Origin: an uncultured Lachnospiraceae bacterium
Lineage (GTDB): Bacteria; Bacillota; Clostridia; Lachnospirales; Lachnospiraceae
DNA length: 48,420 nt
Assembly: GCA_910586555.1 (NCBI GenBank)
Contig: CAJUJY010000029.1
Span: forward strand, 1 to 48,420
Reading direction: 5' to 3'
A model generated the notes under the pieces. The model was not told the origin of the DNA, searched no databases, and was given only the letters and a program-made list of their open reading frames with translations. Below are positions 1 through 6,235 of the stretch, piece after piece (position 1 is the stretch's first letter; every line of letters begins with the position of its first letter). A program made the translations under genes and the position numbers.

Positions 1-41
1 ATTATATCATATATCTCTTAGTTTATCAAGTGGATTTTTAC

Positions 42-90
42 GCAATTCATCCCCCGCTTTCGCTTTGCTTAGAAGTGGGAGATTTCTTGC
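42..90. repeat. Imperfect hairpin, possible mobile-element remnant
   Basis: The arms ATCCCCCGCTT (49-59) and AAGTGGGAGAT (73-83) pair with two wobble or mismatch positions, and the outer GCAA (42-45) can pair with TTGC (87-90). The shape resembles the subterminal hairpins of IS200/IS605-type elements and the C-rich/G-rich hairpin of the family-1 repeats elsewhere in the window. No transposase is adjacent, so assignment to a mobile element is inference. Confidence 0.35.
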
Positions 91-142
91 TGATATTTCG
101 TTAAAAATTTATAAAGCAGCCATGCAATATTACAATTTATTG

Positions 143-171
143 TTGACAATCTGCCATATATAGAATATAAT
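143..171 (+). promoter_or_regulatory. Sigma-A-type promoter of the SPFH/RHH genes
   Basis: A consensus -35 box TTGACA (143-148) and a consensus -10 box TATAAT (166-171) are separated by exactly 17 bp. The predicted transcription start is near 178, leaving a leader of about 100 nt before the SPFH start codon at 278. Both hexamers are perfect, so this is expected to be a strong promoter unless repressed. Confidence 0.8.
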
Positions 172-178
172 AATGATA

Positions 179-198
179 TTAAAATGATATCATATTAA
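179..198. promoter_or_regulatory. Palindromic operator candidate at the transcription start
   Basis: TTAAAATGATATCATATTAA is palindromic except for one mismatched pair, with a perfect ATGATATCAT core. It begins 8 bp after the -10 box, so a bound protein would sit on or just after the transcription start. The operon encodes a ribbon-helix-helix protein (1263-1526), a class that often represses its own promoter; that link is inference. Confidence 0.5.
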
Positions 199-277
199 TA
201 CATAAAGCTATCTTCAAGACAAAATAAAAAAGATGGCATAAGAATTTATGTGCTTATGGCAGGAATGGAGGATTATT

Positions 278-1234
278 ATGGAAGAGAAAGTTAAAAAAGT
301 AGAGGAAAAAGAAATTACAAAAGCCAATGGAATGTCTGTATTGCTTGTATTATTAGCAGGATTGTCAGTTTGTGTGGCAGTTTTTATTGTGAGTTTTATA
401 CCTGTAATAGAAACTAAACTTCCTGGCGGATTAAACATTTGCATACGTATTTTATGTGGAATTTGTGCAATGGTGCTTTTTATTATGCTTGCAGGATTAC
501 ATATAGCAAATCCTAATGAAGCCATTGTAATGACTTTATTCGGTCAATATTATGGCACTATTAAAAAACAAGGTTTTTATTGGACAAATCCATTTGTTTC
601 TTTAGTTGCACCTGGCAAGAATGTACAAAAGAAAATTTCACTAAAGACAATAACTTTAAATAATAAACAGCAAAAAGTAAATGACGCACTTGGCAATCCA
701 ATAATTATTGGTGCGGTTGCTGTGTGGAAGGTGGTGAATCCTACAGATGCAGTTTTTAATGTAGATGATTATAATACATTTCTTTCTATACAATGTGACT
801 CAGTTATACGTAAGATTGCAAGATTATATCCATATGATTTACTTACTGACAATGATGGTAATGATGAAGAACATGAAAAGACATTACGTGGCAGCAGCCA
901 GGAAATTGCAGAGAATATGAGGGAAGAACTTCAGAAAAAAGTAAAAGCCGCAGGAATTTTTGTAGAAGAAGTACGCATTACACATCTTTCTTATGCAGAA
1001 GAAATTGCAGCAGCAATGTTACAGAAACAACAGGCAACAGCTATTATAGCTGCAAGAAAGAAAATTGTTGAAGGGGCTGTAAGCATGGTACAGATGGCAA
1101 TAAACCAGCTTTCAGAAGATGGTATAGTAGCTCTTGATGAAGAAAGAAAAGCAGCAATGACAAGTAATCTTTTAGTAGTTCTGTGCGGAAATAAAGAAGC
1201 ACAGCCAGTAGTAAACAGCAGCAGTATTTATTAA
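278..1234 (+). CDS. SPFH/Band 7 domain membrane protein
   Basis: This is a 318-residue stomatin/prohibitin-like (SPFH) protein, a family that scaffolds membrane microdomains. Two hydrophobic segments (about residues 19-44 and 53-75) precede the SPFH core, which begins around ANPNEAIVMTLFGQYYGTI, a typical Band 7 opening. The C-terminal part is rich in Ala, Glu and Lys with HLSYAEEIAAAMLQKQQA, the usual helical oligomerisation region. The start is placed at 278 because GGAGG at 267-271 lies at good spacing; an in-frame ATG at 248 lacks a ribosome binding site. The next gene begins 28 bp after the stop and encodes a ribbon-helix-helix protein, so the two are probably co-transcribed from the promoter at 143-171. 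The specific cargo or partner is unknown. Confidence 0.88.
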   Translation: MEEKVKKVEEKEITKANGMSVLLVLLAGLSVCVAVFIVSFIPVIETKLPGGLNICIRILCGICAMVLFIMLAGLHIANPNEAIVMTLFGQYYGTIKKQGFYWTNPFVSLVAPGKNVQKKISLKTITLNNKQQKVNDALGNPIIIGAVAVWKVVNPTDAVFNVDDYNTFLSIQCDSVIRKIARLYPYDLLTDNDGNDEEHEKTLRGSSQEIAENMREELQKKVKAAGIFVEEVRITHLSYAEEIAAAMLQKQQATAIIAARKKIVEGAVSMVQMAINQLSEDGIVALDEERKAAMTSNLLVVLCGNKEAQPVVNSSSIY

Positions 1235-1262
1235 GTTTTCAAGGAAGCAGGATTAAATTATT

Positions 1263-1526
1263 ATGGAAGAAGAAAGGATTGAGGAGAAAGAGCTAAAATT
1301 ACAGGAACGCCTGAAAAAACTTGAGGCACTTGAAGAAGAAGCTAAGAAAAGGGAAAGGAAGCTGAAAGAGAAAGAAAAAGCAAAGAAACAGATACTTTTA
1401 AGGCTTGCCCCGTCCCTCTGGAATGAACTTGCAAGGTGGGCGGAAGAGGACTACCGCTCAATAAACGGGCAGATTGAATTTTTGCTTGCTGAAGCGGTAC
1501 GCAAAAGAAAAAACGGACAAAGATAG
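1263..1526 (+). CDS. Coiled-coil plus ribbon-helix-helix (Arc-like) protein
   Basis: The 87-residue product has two parts. Residues 1-43 are almost entirely Glu, Lys, Arg and Leu in heptad-like order and should form a coiled coil. Residues 44-82 contain QILLRLAPSLWNELARWAEE followed by a second helix, the beta-alpha-alpha pattern of Arc/MetJ-type ribbon-helix-helix DNA-binding domains. The ribosome binding site is weak (AGGA about 10 nt upstream), so translation may be coupled to the SPFH gene. The context suggests autoregulation of the SPFH promoter through the palindrome at 179-198, or a role linking DNA or a toxin-antitoxin-like function to the membrane protein. The DNA-binding fold is well supported; the biological role is not. 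Confidence 0.75.
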   Translation: MEEERIEEKELKLQERLKKLEALEEEAKKRERKLKEKEKAKKQILLRLAPSLWNELARWAEEDYRSINGQIEFLLAEAVRKRKNGQR

Positions 1527-1588
1527 GCTGCCAGGGCTTTTTATTATAACTGGCATTAATTATATAACCAGAAAAGGGGTTATTGGAT

Positions 1589-2338
1589 ATGGAAATAACT
1601 TATATTGGCCATAGCGGTTTTCTTTTAAATACAAATGATGCATATTTCTTATTTGATTATTATACAGGACATATACCAGAAATGGACAGGGATAAACCAC
1701 TTGTAGTATTTGTAAGCCATAAACACAAAGACCATTTTAACCCTGTAATATTTGGACTTGCAGATAAATACCCACATATTTTGTTTATACTTGCCAAAGG
1801 CGTTCCATATAAAAACTTATCAGTAAAATTCTCTGTTACAATGGCAAAATGGCAGGAATTATGTCCAGGGGATTTTAAAAATATAATGCTGGTAAAAAAG
1901 GATATTTCAGAAAAGGTTATGTTAGATAATGGAAAAAAACTTTTAATAAGGACATTGCGTTCAACAGATGAAGGCGTGGCGTTTACCATCAGATATAATG
2001 ACAGGAACTATTATCATGCTGGTGACCTGAATATATGGGCCTTTGAAGAAGAAACAGAAGAATATAACAGAAATATGGAACAGATGTATATAAAAGAAAT
2101 GGAAAAGTTAAAATATATAAAACCTGATGTGGCATTTGTGCCACTTGACCCACGCCTTGGCAGTAACTCATATAAAGGTCTTTTAACATTTCTTTCCTAT
2201 ACAGACTGCCAGTATATATTTCCAATGCACTGCTGGGAAAATTATGGCATAATAGGGGAATTTATAAAAAATTCCCCGGAATATAAAGACAGAATTGTAA
2301 AAATTACAAAGAAAAATACAACATTCCAGTTATTATAA
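1589..2338 (+). CDS. Metallo-beta-lactamase-fold hydrolase
   Basis: The product is about 249 residues. The metal-binding motif HKHKDH (residues 44-49) follows a beta strand (PLVVFVS). Further ligands are visible in YYHAGDLNIW and, near the C-terminus, in FPMHCWENYG. This is the UPF0173/YtnP-like branch of single-domain MBL proteins, which hydrolyse diverse small substrates; the substrate cannot be inferred. A TTG at 1583 is also in frame, but the G-run at 1576-1579 sits only 3 nt before it and 9 nt before the ATG at 1589, so ATG is preferred. The gene is 56 bp after the RHH gene and converges on the minus-strand gene ending at 2396. No strong terminator was found between them. Confidence 0.8.
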   Translation: MEITYIGHSGFLLNTNDAYFLFDYYTGHIPEMDRDKPLVVFVSHKHKDHFNPVIFGLADKYPHILFILAKGVPYKNLSVKFSVTMAKWQELCPGDFKNIMLVKKDISEKVMLDNGKKLLIRTLRSTDEGVAFTIRYNDRNYYHAGDLNIWAFEEETEEYNRNMEQMYIKEMEKLKYIKPDVAFVPLDPRLGSNSYKGLLTFLSYTDCQYIFPMHCWENYGIIGEFIKNSPEYKDRIVKITKKNTTFQLL

Positions 2339-2395
2339 AAAATAAAAATGTCTGTGATAAACCATAATAAAGAAAAATTCTTTCCAAATATTTTG

Positions 2396-2908
2396 TTAGT
2401 TAAATAATTCCTGTATAATCTTTTTTGCACATTCTTCTGGACTATATATACTTGTATCAACCCTGGTACTATACTGGATATTTCCAGCCATTAAAGCATA
2501 CTGTTCCTCTGATTGCGTTTCATATCTGTTTTCACGCATAATATTACGCTGCCTGCAAATATCAAGCGGACAGTATACTTCTACTATATCAAGTGGGTTA
2601 TTTTTTAATATTTCTAATAACTGGTGGTAATGAGGCTTTATTTCTTCCCTTTCAACTAAAATCCCGTCAATTAGTACATTCCTTCCCATATCAGAACATA
2701 TTTTTGCTGTATGGTACATTATAATTATTATTTCGCTAAGATATTTCCAGTAATCTTTGCGCAGATAATTCTCTCCAGCCATTTCCTCGAATAAGTCATT
2801 AGCTACGACATAGAAAAAGATATCCTCCCGGTTTTGAAGGGCTTCTACAATAGAGGTTTTTCCTGCACTGGTAACACCGTTTAAAAAAATAATTCTTCCT
2901 TTTTCCAT
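2396..2908 (-). CDS. Chloramphenicol phosphotransferase-like P-loop protein
   Basis: This small P-loop protein of about 170 residues starts MEKGRIIFLNGVTSAGKTS; GVTSAGKTS is the Walker A loop. The opening and the later PHYHQLLEILKNNPLDIVEV and CPLDICRQRN segments match the CPT-like family (chloramphenicol phosphotransferase-like kinases and related small NTPases), where the C-terminal half forms a lid. Most members in gut Firmicutes have no proven substrate, so antibiotic resistance should not be assumed. An upstream in-frame ATG (2942-2944) would add 12 residues; the internal ATG is chosen because the conserved family start begins there and AAAGGA precedes it. The gene converges with the MBL hydrolase. 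Confidence 0.7.
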   Translation of the reverse strand: MEKGRIIFLNGVTSAGKTSIVEALQNREDIFFYVVANDLFEEMAGENYLRKDYWKYLSEIIIIMYHTAKICSDMGRNVLIDGILVEREEIKPHYHQLLEILKNNPLDIVEVYCPLDICRQRNIMRENRYETQSEEQYALMAGNIQYSTRVDTSIYSPEECAKKIIQELFN

Positions 2909-2985
2909 ATTTTTTACCATTCCTTTTTTATTTAAGTATATCATGGGAATATTTATTTGTCATTCTCATATATTAACCGGAAAAA

Positions 2986-3022
2986 ACAGGAGAAACCATA
3001 ATATTGTATCAAAGGTTTCTGT
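2986..3022 (-). terminator. Rho-independent terminator after the 156-residue gene
   Basis: Read on the minus strand, ACAGAAACC pairs with GGTTTCTCCTGT with a short bulge, followed by a run of six T. It lies 25 bp beyond the stop codon of the gene at 3047-3517. Confidence 0.6.
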
Positions 3023-3046
3023 TTTAGTCCACTAGTTATTTTAGTA

Positions 3047-3517
3047 TTAGTATAAATGAAAAATTAAAATGTCTTCTTCATCTGTTTTTCTAAGATTATT
3101 AAATAAAACAGTACAGACAGTTTGTCCAATTTCTCCATAACCACCCTGGAAAAAATCATTTATATATTGTGAAACTTTGTCATAACCAGCCGCATTTTCC
3201 AGTGATAAAAGCTGTTCTTTATTGGAAAGTACAATTATATCATAATCACCTGTTATTTCGCGCCATTTTTCCTGGGTACCTGGTGTTCTATTACTTAAGA
3301 TATCCACTCCAAAAGCTGTTTTAAAATAGTCAAACAGTGCTATAAAGGTTTCACCAGAACATATATTATTTTTTAGTTTTTCCTCAGAAATTTCTAATTC
3401 ATTATGTATTTCCATTATTAAAGCTTCCGTTTCAGCCAGTTTATTATTTTTTACCAGCCTAACAAGCCTTTCATATTTATTTTTAGGACATATCCCAAAA
3501 CTTCCTATAATTGACAT
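3047..3517 (-). CDS. Unknown 156-residue protein
   Basis: The family is not recognised with confidence. The opening MSIIGSFG resembles the start of DUF1877 (YfbM-like) proteins, and the mixed helical content and length of about 155 residues would fit, but no diagnostic motif is seen. The product is soluble: no signal peptide or membrane segment. GGGAGG lies about 11 nt upstream of the ATG on the minus strand, which supports the start. It is followed by a good terminator (2986-3022), so it is probably a single-gene unit. Confidence 0.6.
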   Translation of the reverse strand: MSIIGSFGICPKNKYERLVRLVKNNKLAETEALIMEIHNELEISEEKLKNNICSGETFIALFDYFKTAFGVDILSNRTPGTQEKWREITGDYDIIVLSNKEQLLSLENAAGYDKVSQYINDFFQGGYGEIGQTVCTVLFNNLRKTDEEDILIFHLY

Positions 3518-3619
3518 AAAATATTTATCCTCCCAGTCCAGGTTTGTTAAATTTTCTAATATAATTTTATCATAAATACTATTATTTTGCTATAAATTTT
3601 ATTGCAAAATCCCAAAAAA

Positions 3620-3658
3620 GCTATAACAACTAATTACTGGAAATGGTTTTGTTATAGC
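3620..3658 (-). terminator. Terminator after the SDR pseudogene (usable on both strands)
   Basis: GCTATAACAA (3620-3629) pairs perfectly with TTGTTATAGC (3649-3658). On the minus strand the stem is followed by six T (AAAAAA at 3614-3619), and on the plus strand by CTTTT. It lies about 30 bp past the stop codon of the broken dehydrogenase. Confidence 0.75.
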
Positions 3659-3689
3659 CTTTTAAGTATTGGGAAAGTCTGTCTTTTCT

Positions 3690-4244
3690 TTATATTTGTT
3701 TACAAGCACCCTGCATTATATTCTGGTTATATAATGGATTTTTGGCGTATGGAAACTCAGGGTCTGACAGGTGGAAAGAGAAATCTTTTCTGTCAACTAT
3801 TCCAGCCGTTTTGTTACTATCGTATAATTCCATTAAAAAACCTGCTACTTGTGCGCTTGTGTGGTAATTTTTAAACATTTTGTTATAATCATATTCTTCT
3901 GTATTATTAGCAATTTTTCCAAATTCTGTTTTTGTTGCAGCAGGTGCAAGCACTTTTGCCTGCATTTTAGCTCTGGTTTCTTTTAATTCCCATGCAAGCC
4001 CCTCTGTAAAAACACTAACATAGAACTTTGATGCACAGTAAGTTATTGCATTTGGAACGATTGTATAACCACCGCAGGAAGAAACATTTATAAGCTGTGT
4101 CCCTTCTGTATCTTTAAAACCACGTACAAAAAGTGAAGAAAGTATAGTTAATGCTTCTATGTTTAAATGGAGCATTTTCTGGATTTTATCTAAATCATGC
4201 TGCCATATACTGCTATAATTACCAGAACCTGCATTATTAATCCA
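3690..4244 (-). pseudogene. 5'-truncated short-chain dehydrogenase/reductase
   Basis: The recognisable part begins at WINNAGSG, the NNAG motif of classical SDR enzymes, and continues through LINVSSCGG (catalytic Ser) and YCASKF (catalytic YxxxK). The C-terminal region is intact to the stop at 3690. The N-terminal Rossmann half with the TGxxxGxG cofactor loop, roughly 75-80 residues, is missing. The bases upstream of 4244 (to about 4331) read as an unrelated hydrophobic and cysteine-rich stretch in all three minus-strand frames. An ATG exists at 4331 but has no convincing ribosome binding site. The truncation lies about 175 bp from a family-1 repeat. A non-functional remnant is the best reading. 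Confidence 0.75.
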
Positions 4245-4365
4245 TGAATAGAGGATGAAAATGAATAAAATATGGCAGTCTGGTCTACAGAATAAATAAC
4301 GGACAGATAGAAATTGCACAATGTTGTTCACACTATGACCAAAAATAATATTTATAAAACTTTAT

Positions 4366-4427
4366 TATACCCCATTTTAAGTATACTACACAGTTAAATA
4401 CAAAAAACGGGGTATTTATTTAACCCC
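4366..4427 (-). terminator. Terminator with a competing hairpin
   Basis: On the minus strand GGGGT (4427-4423) pairs with ACCCC (4413-4409), followed by a T-run (AAAAAA at 4402-4407). The same central ATACCCC can instead pair with a downstream GGGGTAT (4372-4366), which would remove the terminator stem. It lies between the carbamate-kinase-like gene and the broken SDR gene, and its upstream arm is part of the end of a family-1 repeat. A regulatory use of the alternative pairings is speculative. Confidence 0.45.
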
Positions 4428-4632
4428 ATCAAGTAAGTCCCCCCCCCACTTTTTAAGCGGTGGGCAGGAACTTACTTGTTTCAGTGGGAGTACAAGCTCC
4501 CACTGAAAAGCTGCGATAGCAGCTATGAGGTTGTTTTGCAAGCAGGCAAGTTGCAGGTGGCTGCTTGTCTGCAACCGAAGGTTGCTTGAAATCAGAGATT
4601 GCTTGAAATGCGGATTGCGGATATCCGCTTGA
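4419..4632 (+). repeat. Family-1 structured repeat, copy A
   Basis: This copy runs from TTTAACCCCATCAAGTAAG to GCGGATTGCGGATATCCGC plus TTGA. It includes a C-tract/AAGCGGTGGG hairpin, an inverted pair AGTGGGAG...CTCCCACT (near 4483-4505), AGCTGCGATAGCAGCT, and TGCAACCGAAGGTTGC. It matches copies at 5847-6033, 9266-9458 and 33160-33326. No open frame is conserved between copies, so it is non-coding. Confidence 0.85.
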
Positions 4633-4663
4633 CTTATTACAGTAACAGTTTTGCGGCAAAACA

Positions 4664-4683
4664 CAGGTATACAAGTATACCTG
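4664..4683 (-). terminator. Hairpin just past the carbamate-kinase-like gene
   Basis: CAGGTATACAAGTATACCTG is palindromic except for the central AA. On the minus strand it lies 12 bp beyond the stop and is followed by TGTTTTG. It may act as a terminator; a regulator site is also possible because GTATAC-centred palindromes are common operators. Confidence 0.4.
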
Positions 4684-4695
4684 TATACCAGATAA

Positions 4696-5631
4696 TTAGT
4701 TTGCAGTTATTACAGTGCCTGTTTTGCCTGTTATGCCTTCAATAGCTGTATTAATGCTTGTTATAATTGCCTTGCGCGCTGGTGAGGAAGATGCAAATGA
4801 AACAGCAGCTTCAACTTTTGGAAGCATTGCACCAGAAGAAAACTGTTTTTCATTAATATATCTTGTAGCTTCTTCGACTGTCATGCTGTCAAGCTGTTTT
4901 TCAGAAGGTGTGCCAAAACCAAGGCACACTTTTTCAACACCAGTAAGCAGAAGCAGTATATCAACTCCAAGTTCTTCCGCAAGGCATGCACTTGTAACAT
5001 CTTTTTCAATAACTGCACTTGCACCTTTAAGGCGTGTCCCCTGCTGGAGCACAGGTATTCCGCCGCCGCCTGCGGCAATTACTATCTGCCCGGCTTCCAT
5101 AAGTGTTTTAATGGCATCAAGTTCATATATTTCCATAGGACGCGGGGCTGCAATAATGCGCCTGTAGCCTTTGCCTTCTTCAAATACAACATGGTTTCCT
5201 TTTTTCTCCTCTGCTTTTGCCTCTTCTTCGTCCATATATCTTCCAATATGCTTTTCAGGATATGAAAATGCTGTATCAAACGGGTCAACACGTACTTGTG
5301 TTATAATAGTTGAAACTGGCTTGTAAATACCTCTGTTTAAAAGTTCTGTCCTTATTTCATTTTGCAGGTCGTAACCTATGTAGCCCTGGCTCATGGCACT
5401 GCATATAGACATAGGTGCAACAGTATTAGACGGTTCAAGGCGGCTGTATTCTGTCATTGCAGAATGTATCATGCCAACCTGCGGGCCGTTACTGTGTGTT
5501 ATTACAATATTAAATTTGGCAGCAGCAAGATCAGCAATGGCTGATGCAGCATTTTTAGCTGCCTCTTTCTGTTCTGGAAAAGTCCTTCCAAGGGCACTGT
5601 GCCCAAGTGCAACAACGATATTTTTATTCAT
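4696..5631 (-). CDS. Carbamate kinase-like amino-acid kinase family enzyme
   Basis: The 311-residue product has the full length of carbamate kinases, which transfer phosphate from carbamoyl phosphate to ADP to make ATP, NH3 and CO2. Family signatures are VITHSNGPQVGMI, PMSICSAMSQGYIGYDLQN, VIAAGGGGIPV, AVIEKDVTSACLAEEL and a C-terminal KAIITS segment. The N-terminal phosphate-binding motif reads VVALGHSALG rather than the canonical VVALGGNALG; that variant is familiar from carbamate-kinase-like paralogues of anaerobes, some near purine or ureide catabolism genes. GGAGG upstream of the ATG supports the start. No ornithine carbamoyltransferase or arginine deiminase is nearby, so the source of carbamoyl phosphate is not evident here. 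Confidence 0.85.
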   Translation of the reverse strand: MNKNIVVALGHSALGRTFPEQKEAAKNAASAIADLAAAKFNIVITHSNGPQVGMIHSAMTEYSRLEPSNTVAPMSICSAMSQGYIGYDLQNEIRTELLNRGIYKPVSTIITQVRVDPFDTAFSYPEKHIGRYMDEEEAKAEEKKGNHVVFEEGKGYRRIIAAPRPMEIYELDAIKTLMEAGQIVIAAGGGGIPVLQQGTRLKGASAVIEKDVTSACLAEELGVDILLLLTGVEKVCLGFGTPSEKQLDSMTVEEATRYINEKQFSSGAMLPKVEAAVSFASSSPARKAIITSINTAIEGITGKTGTVITAN

Positions 5632-5750
5632 ATTATTTATGCCTCCATATATTTTAATTAAGATATATAATTCCCTTTAATTCCATCTGCTTCAATAAAA
5701 ATAGTATATCACAGATAATAAAAATAATCTATCCGTTTTTACAGGCTTAA

Positions 5751-5822
5751 TATGGCTGTTTCATAAATTTATAATACAAATAATAGATAACTATAAATTA
5801 TCTTTTGTTTATATATAATTAC
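5751..5822. repeat. Family-2 end remnant
   Basis: The stretch TATGGCTGTTTCATAAATTT matches the left end of the large family-2 element (19911 onward). A few bases later TAACTATAAATTATC followed by TTTTGTTTATATATAATTA matches its right end. The two ends lie almost back to back with the whole interior missing, as expected for an internally deleted copy. It stops about 25 bp before family-1 copy B. Confidence 0.65.
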
Positions 5823-5846
5823 TGGAAATGGGATATTACAGGCGGG

Positions 5847-6033
5847 GCAGATATCCGCAATCCGCATTTCAAGCAATCTCTGGTTTGCAAGCAACCTTCG
5901 GTTGCAGACAAGCAGACACCTGCAACTTGCCCACTTGCAAACCAGCCTTATTGCCGCTTTTAAATCCCTGGTAAACAAAACGCTCCGCTTAAGAAGTGTG
6001 CCCTTTAAAAGGCTGGCTTAATGAGGTTAAATT
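5847..6033 (-). repeat. Family-1 structured repeat, copy B
   Basis: An inverted copy relative to A: it begins with GATATCCGCAATCCGC and ends with GGCTTAATGAGGTTAAAT. Internal sequences AAGCAACCTTCGGTTGC and CCACTTGCAAACCAGCC match copies A and C. The segment near the end differs (TTTAAAAGGCTGGCTTAATGAGG) and is shared with the short fragment at 41912-41938. Confidence 0.8.
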
Positions 6034-6063
6034 GGAAGAAATTTATTTTTTAGTAATTTCTTA

Positions 6064-6092
6064 TTGAATTAGTGGTAATTTTGTACTAAAAT
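6064..6092 (+). promoter_or_regulatory. Promoter candidate for the GH43 gene
   Basis: TTGAAT (6064-6069) and TAAAAT (6087-6092) are separated by 17 bp. The predicted leader is about 135 nt, longer than needed for translation; no known riboswitch class was recognised in it. Confidence 0.5.
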
Positions 6093-6235
6093 ATAGATAT
6101 AAGTTTAAAAATATAATGCAATATGGACAAATAATGTGTTCTATTGGTGCATTATATGGCAGATGGCAGGATTAAGTTATTTACCTGTTGGCTGCTGTGC
6201 ACAAAGTTAAACTAAATATGAAAGGAGCATATAGT

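Noticed and set aside
1529..1555. TGCCAG/CTGGCA hairpin after the RHH gene as a terminator
   Set aside because: The stem is only 6 bp with a long loop and no following T-tract.
2396..2908. Chloramphenicol resistance gene
   Set aside because: The fold matches CPT-like kinases, but family members in Firmicutes mostly lack evidence for that substrate and there is no resistance context.
3602..3874. Plus-strand 90-codon frame
   Set aside because: It is antisense to the SDR remnant and spans its terminator; no ribosome binding site.
4416..4674. Two overlapping minus-strand open frames
   Set aside because: Both are products of family-1 copy A; the reading frames are not shared by copies B to D.
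6093..6235. Possible riboswitch in the GH43 leader
   Set aside because: The leader is long enough, but no conserved core of a known riboswitch class was found.
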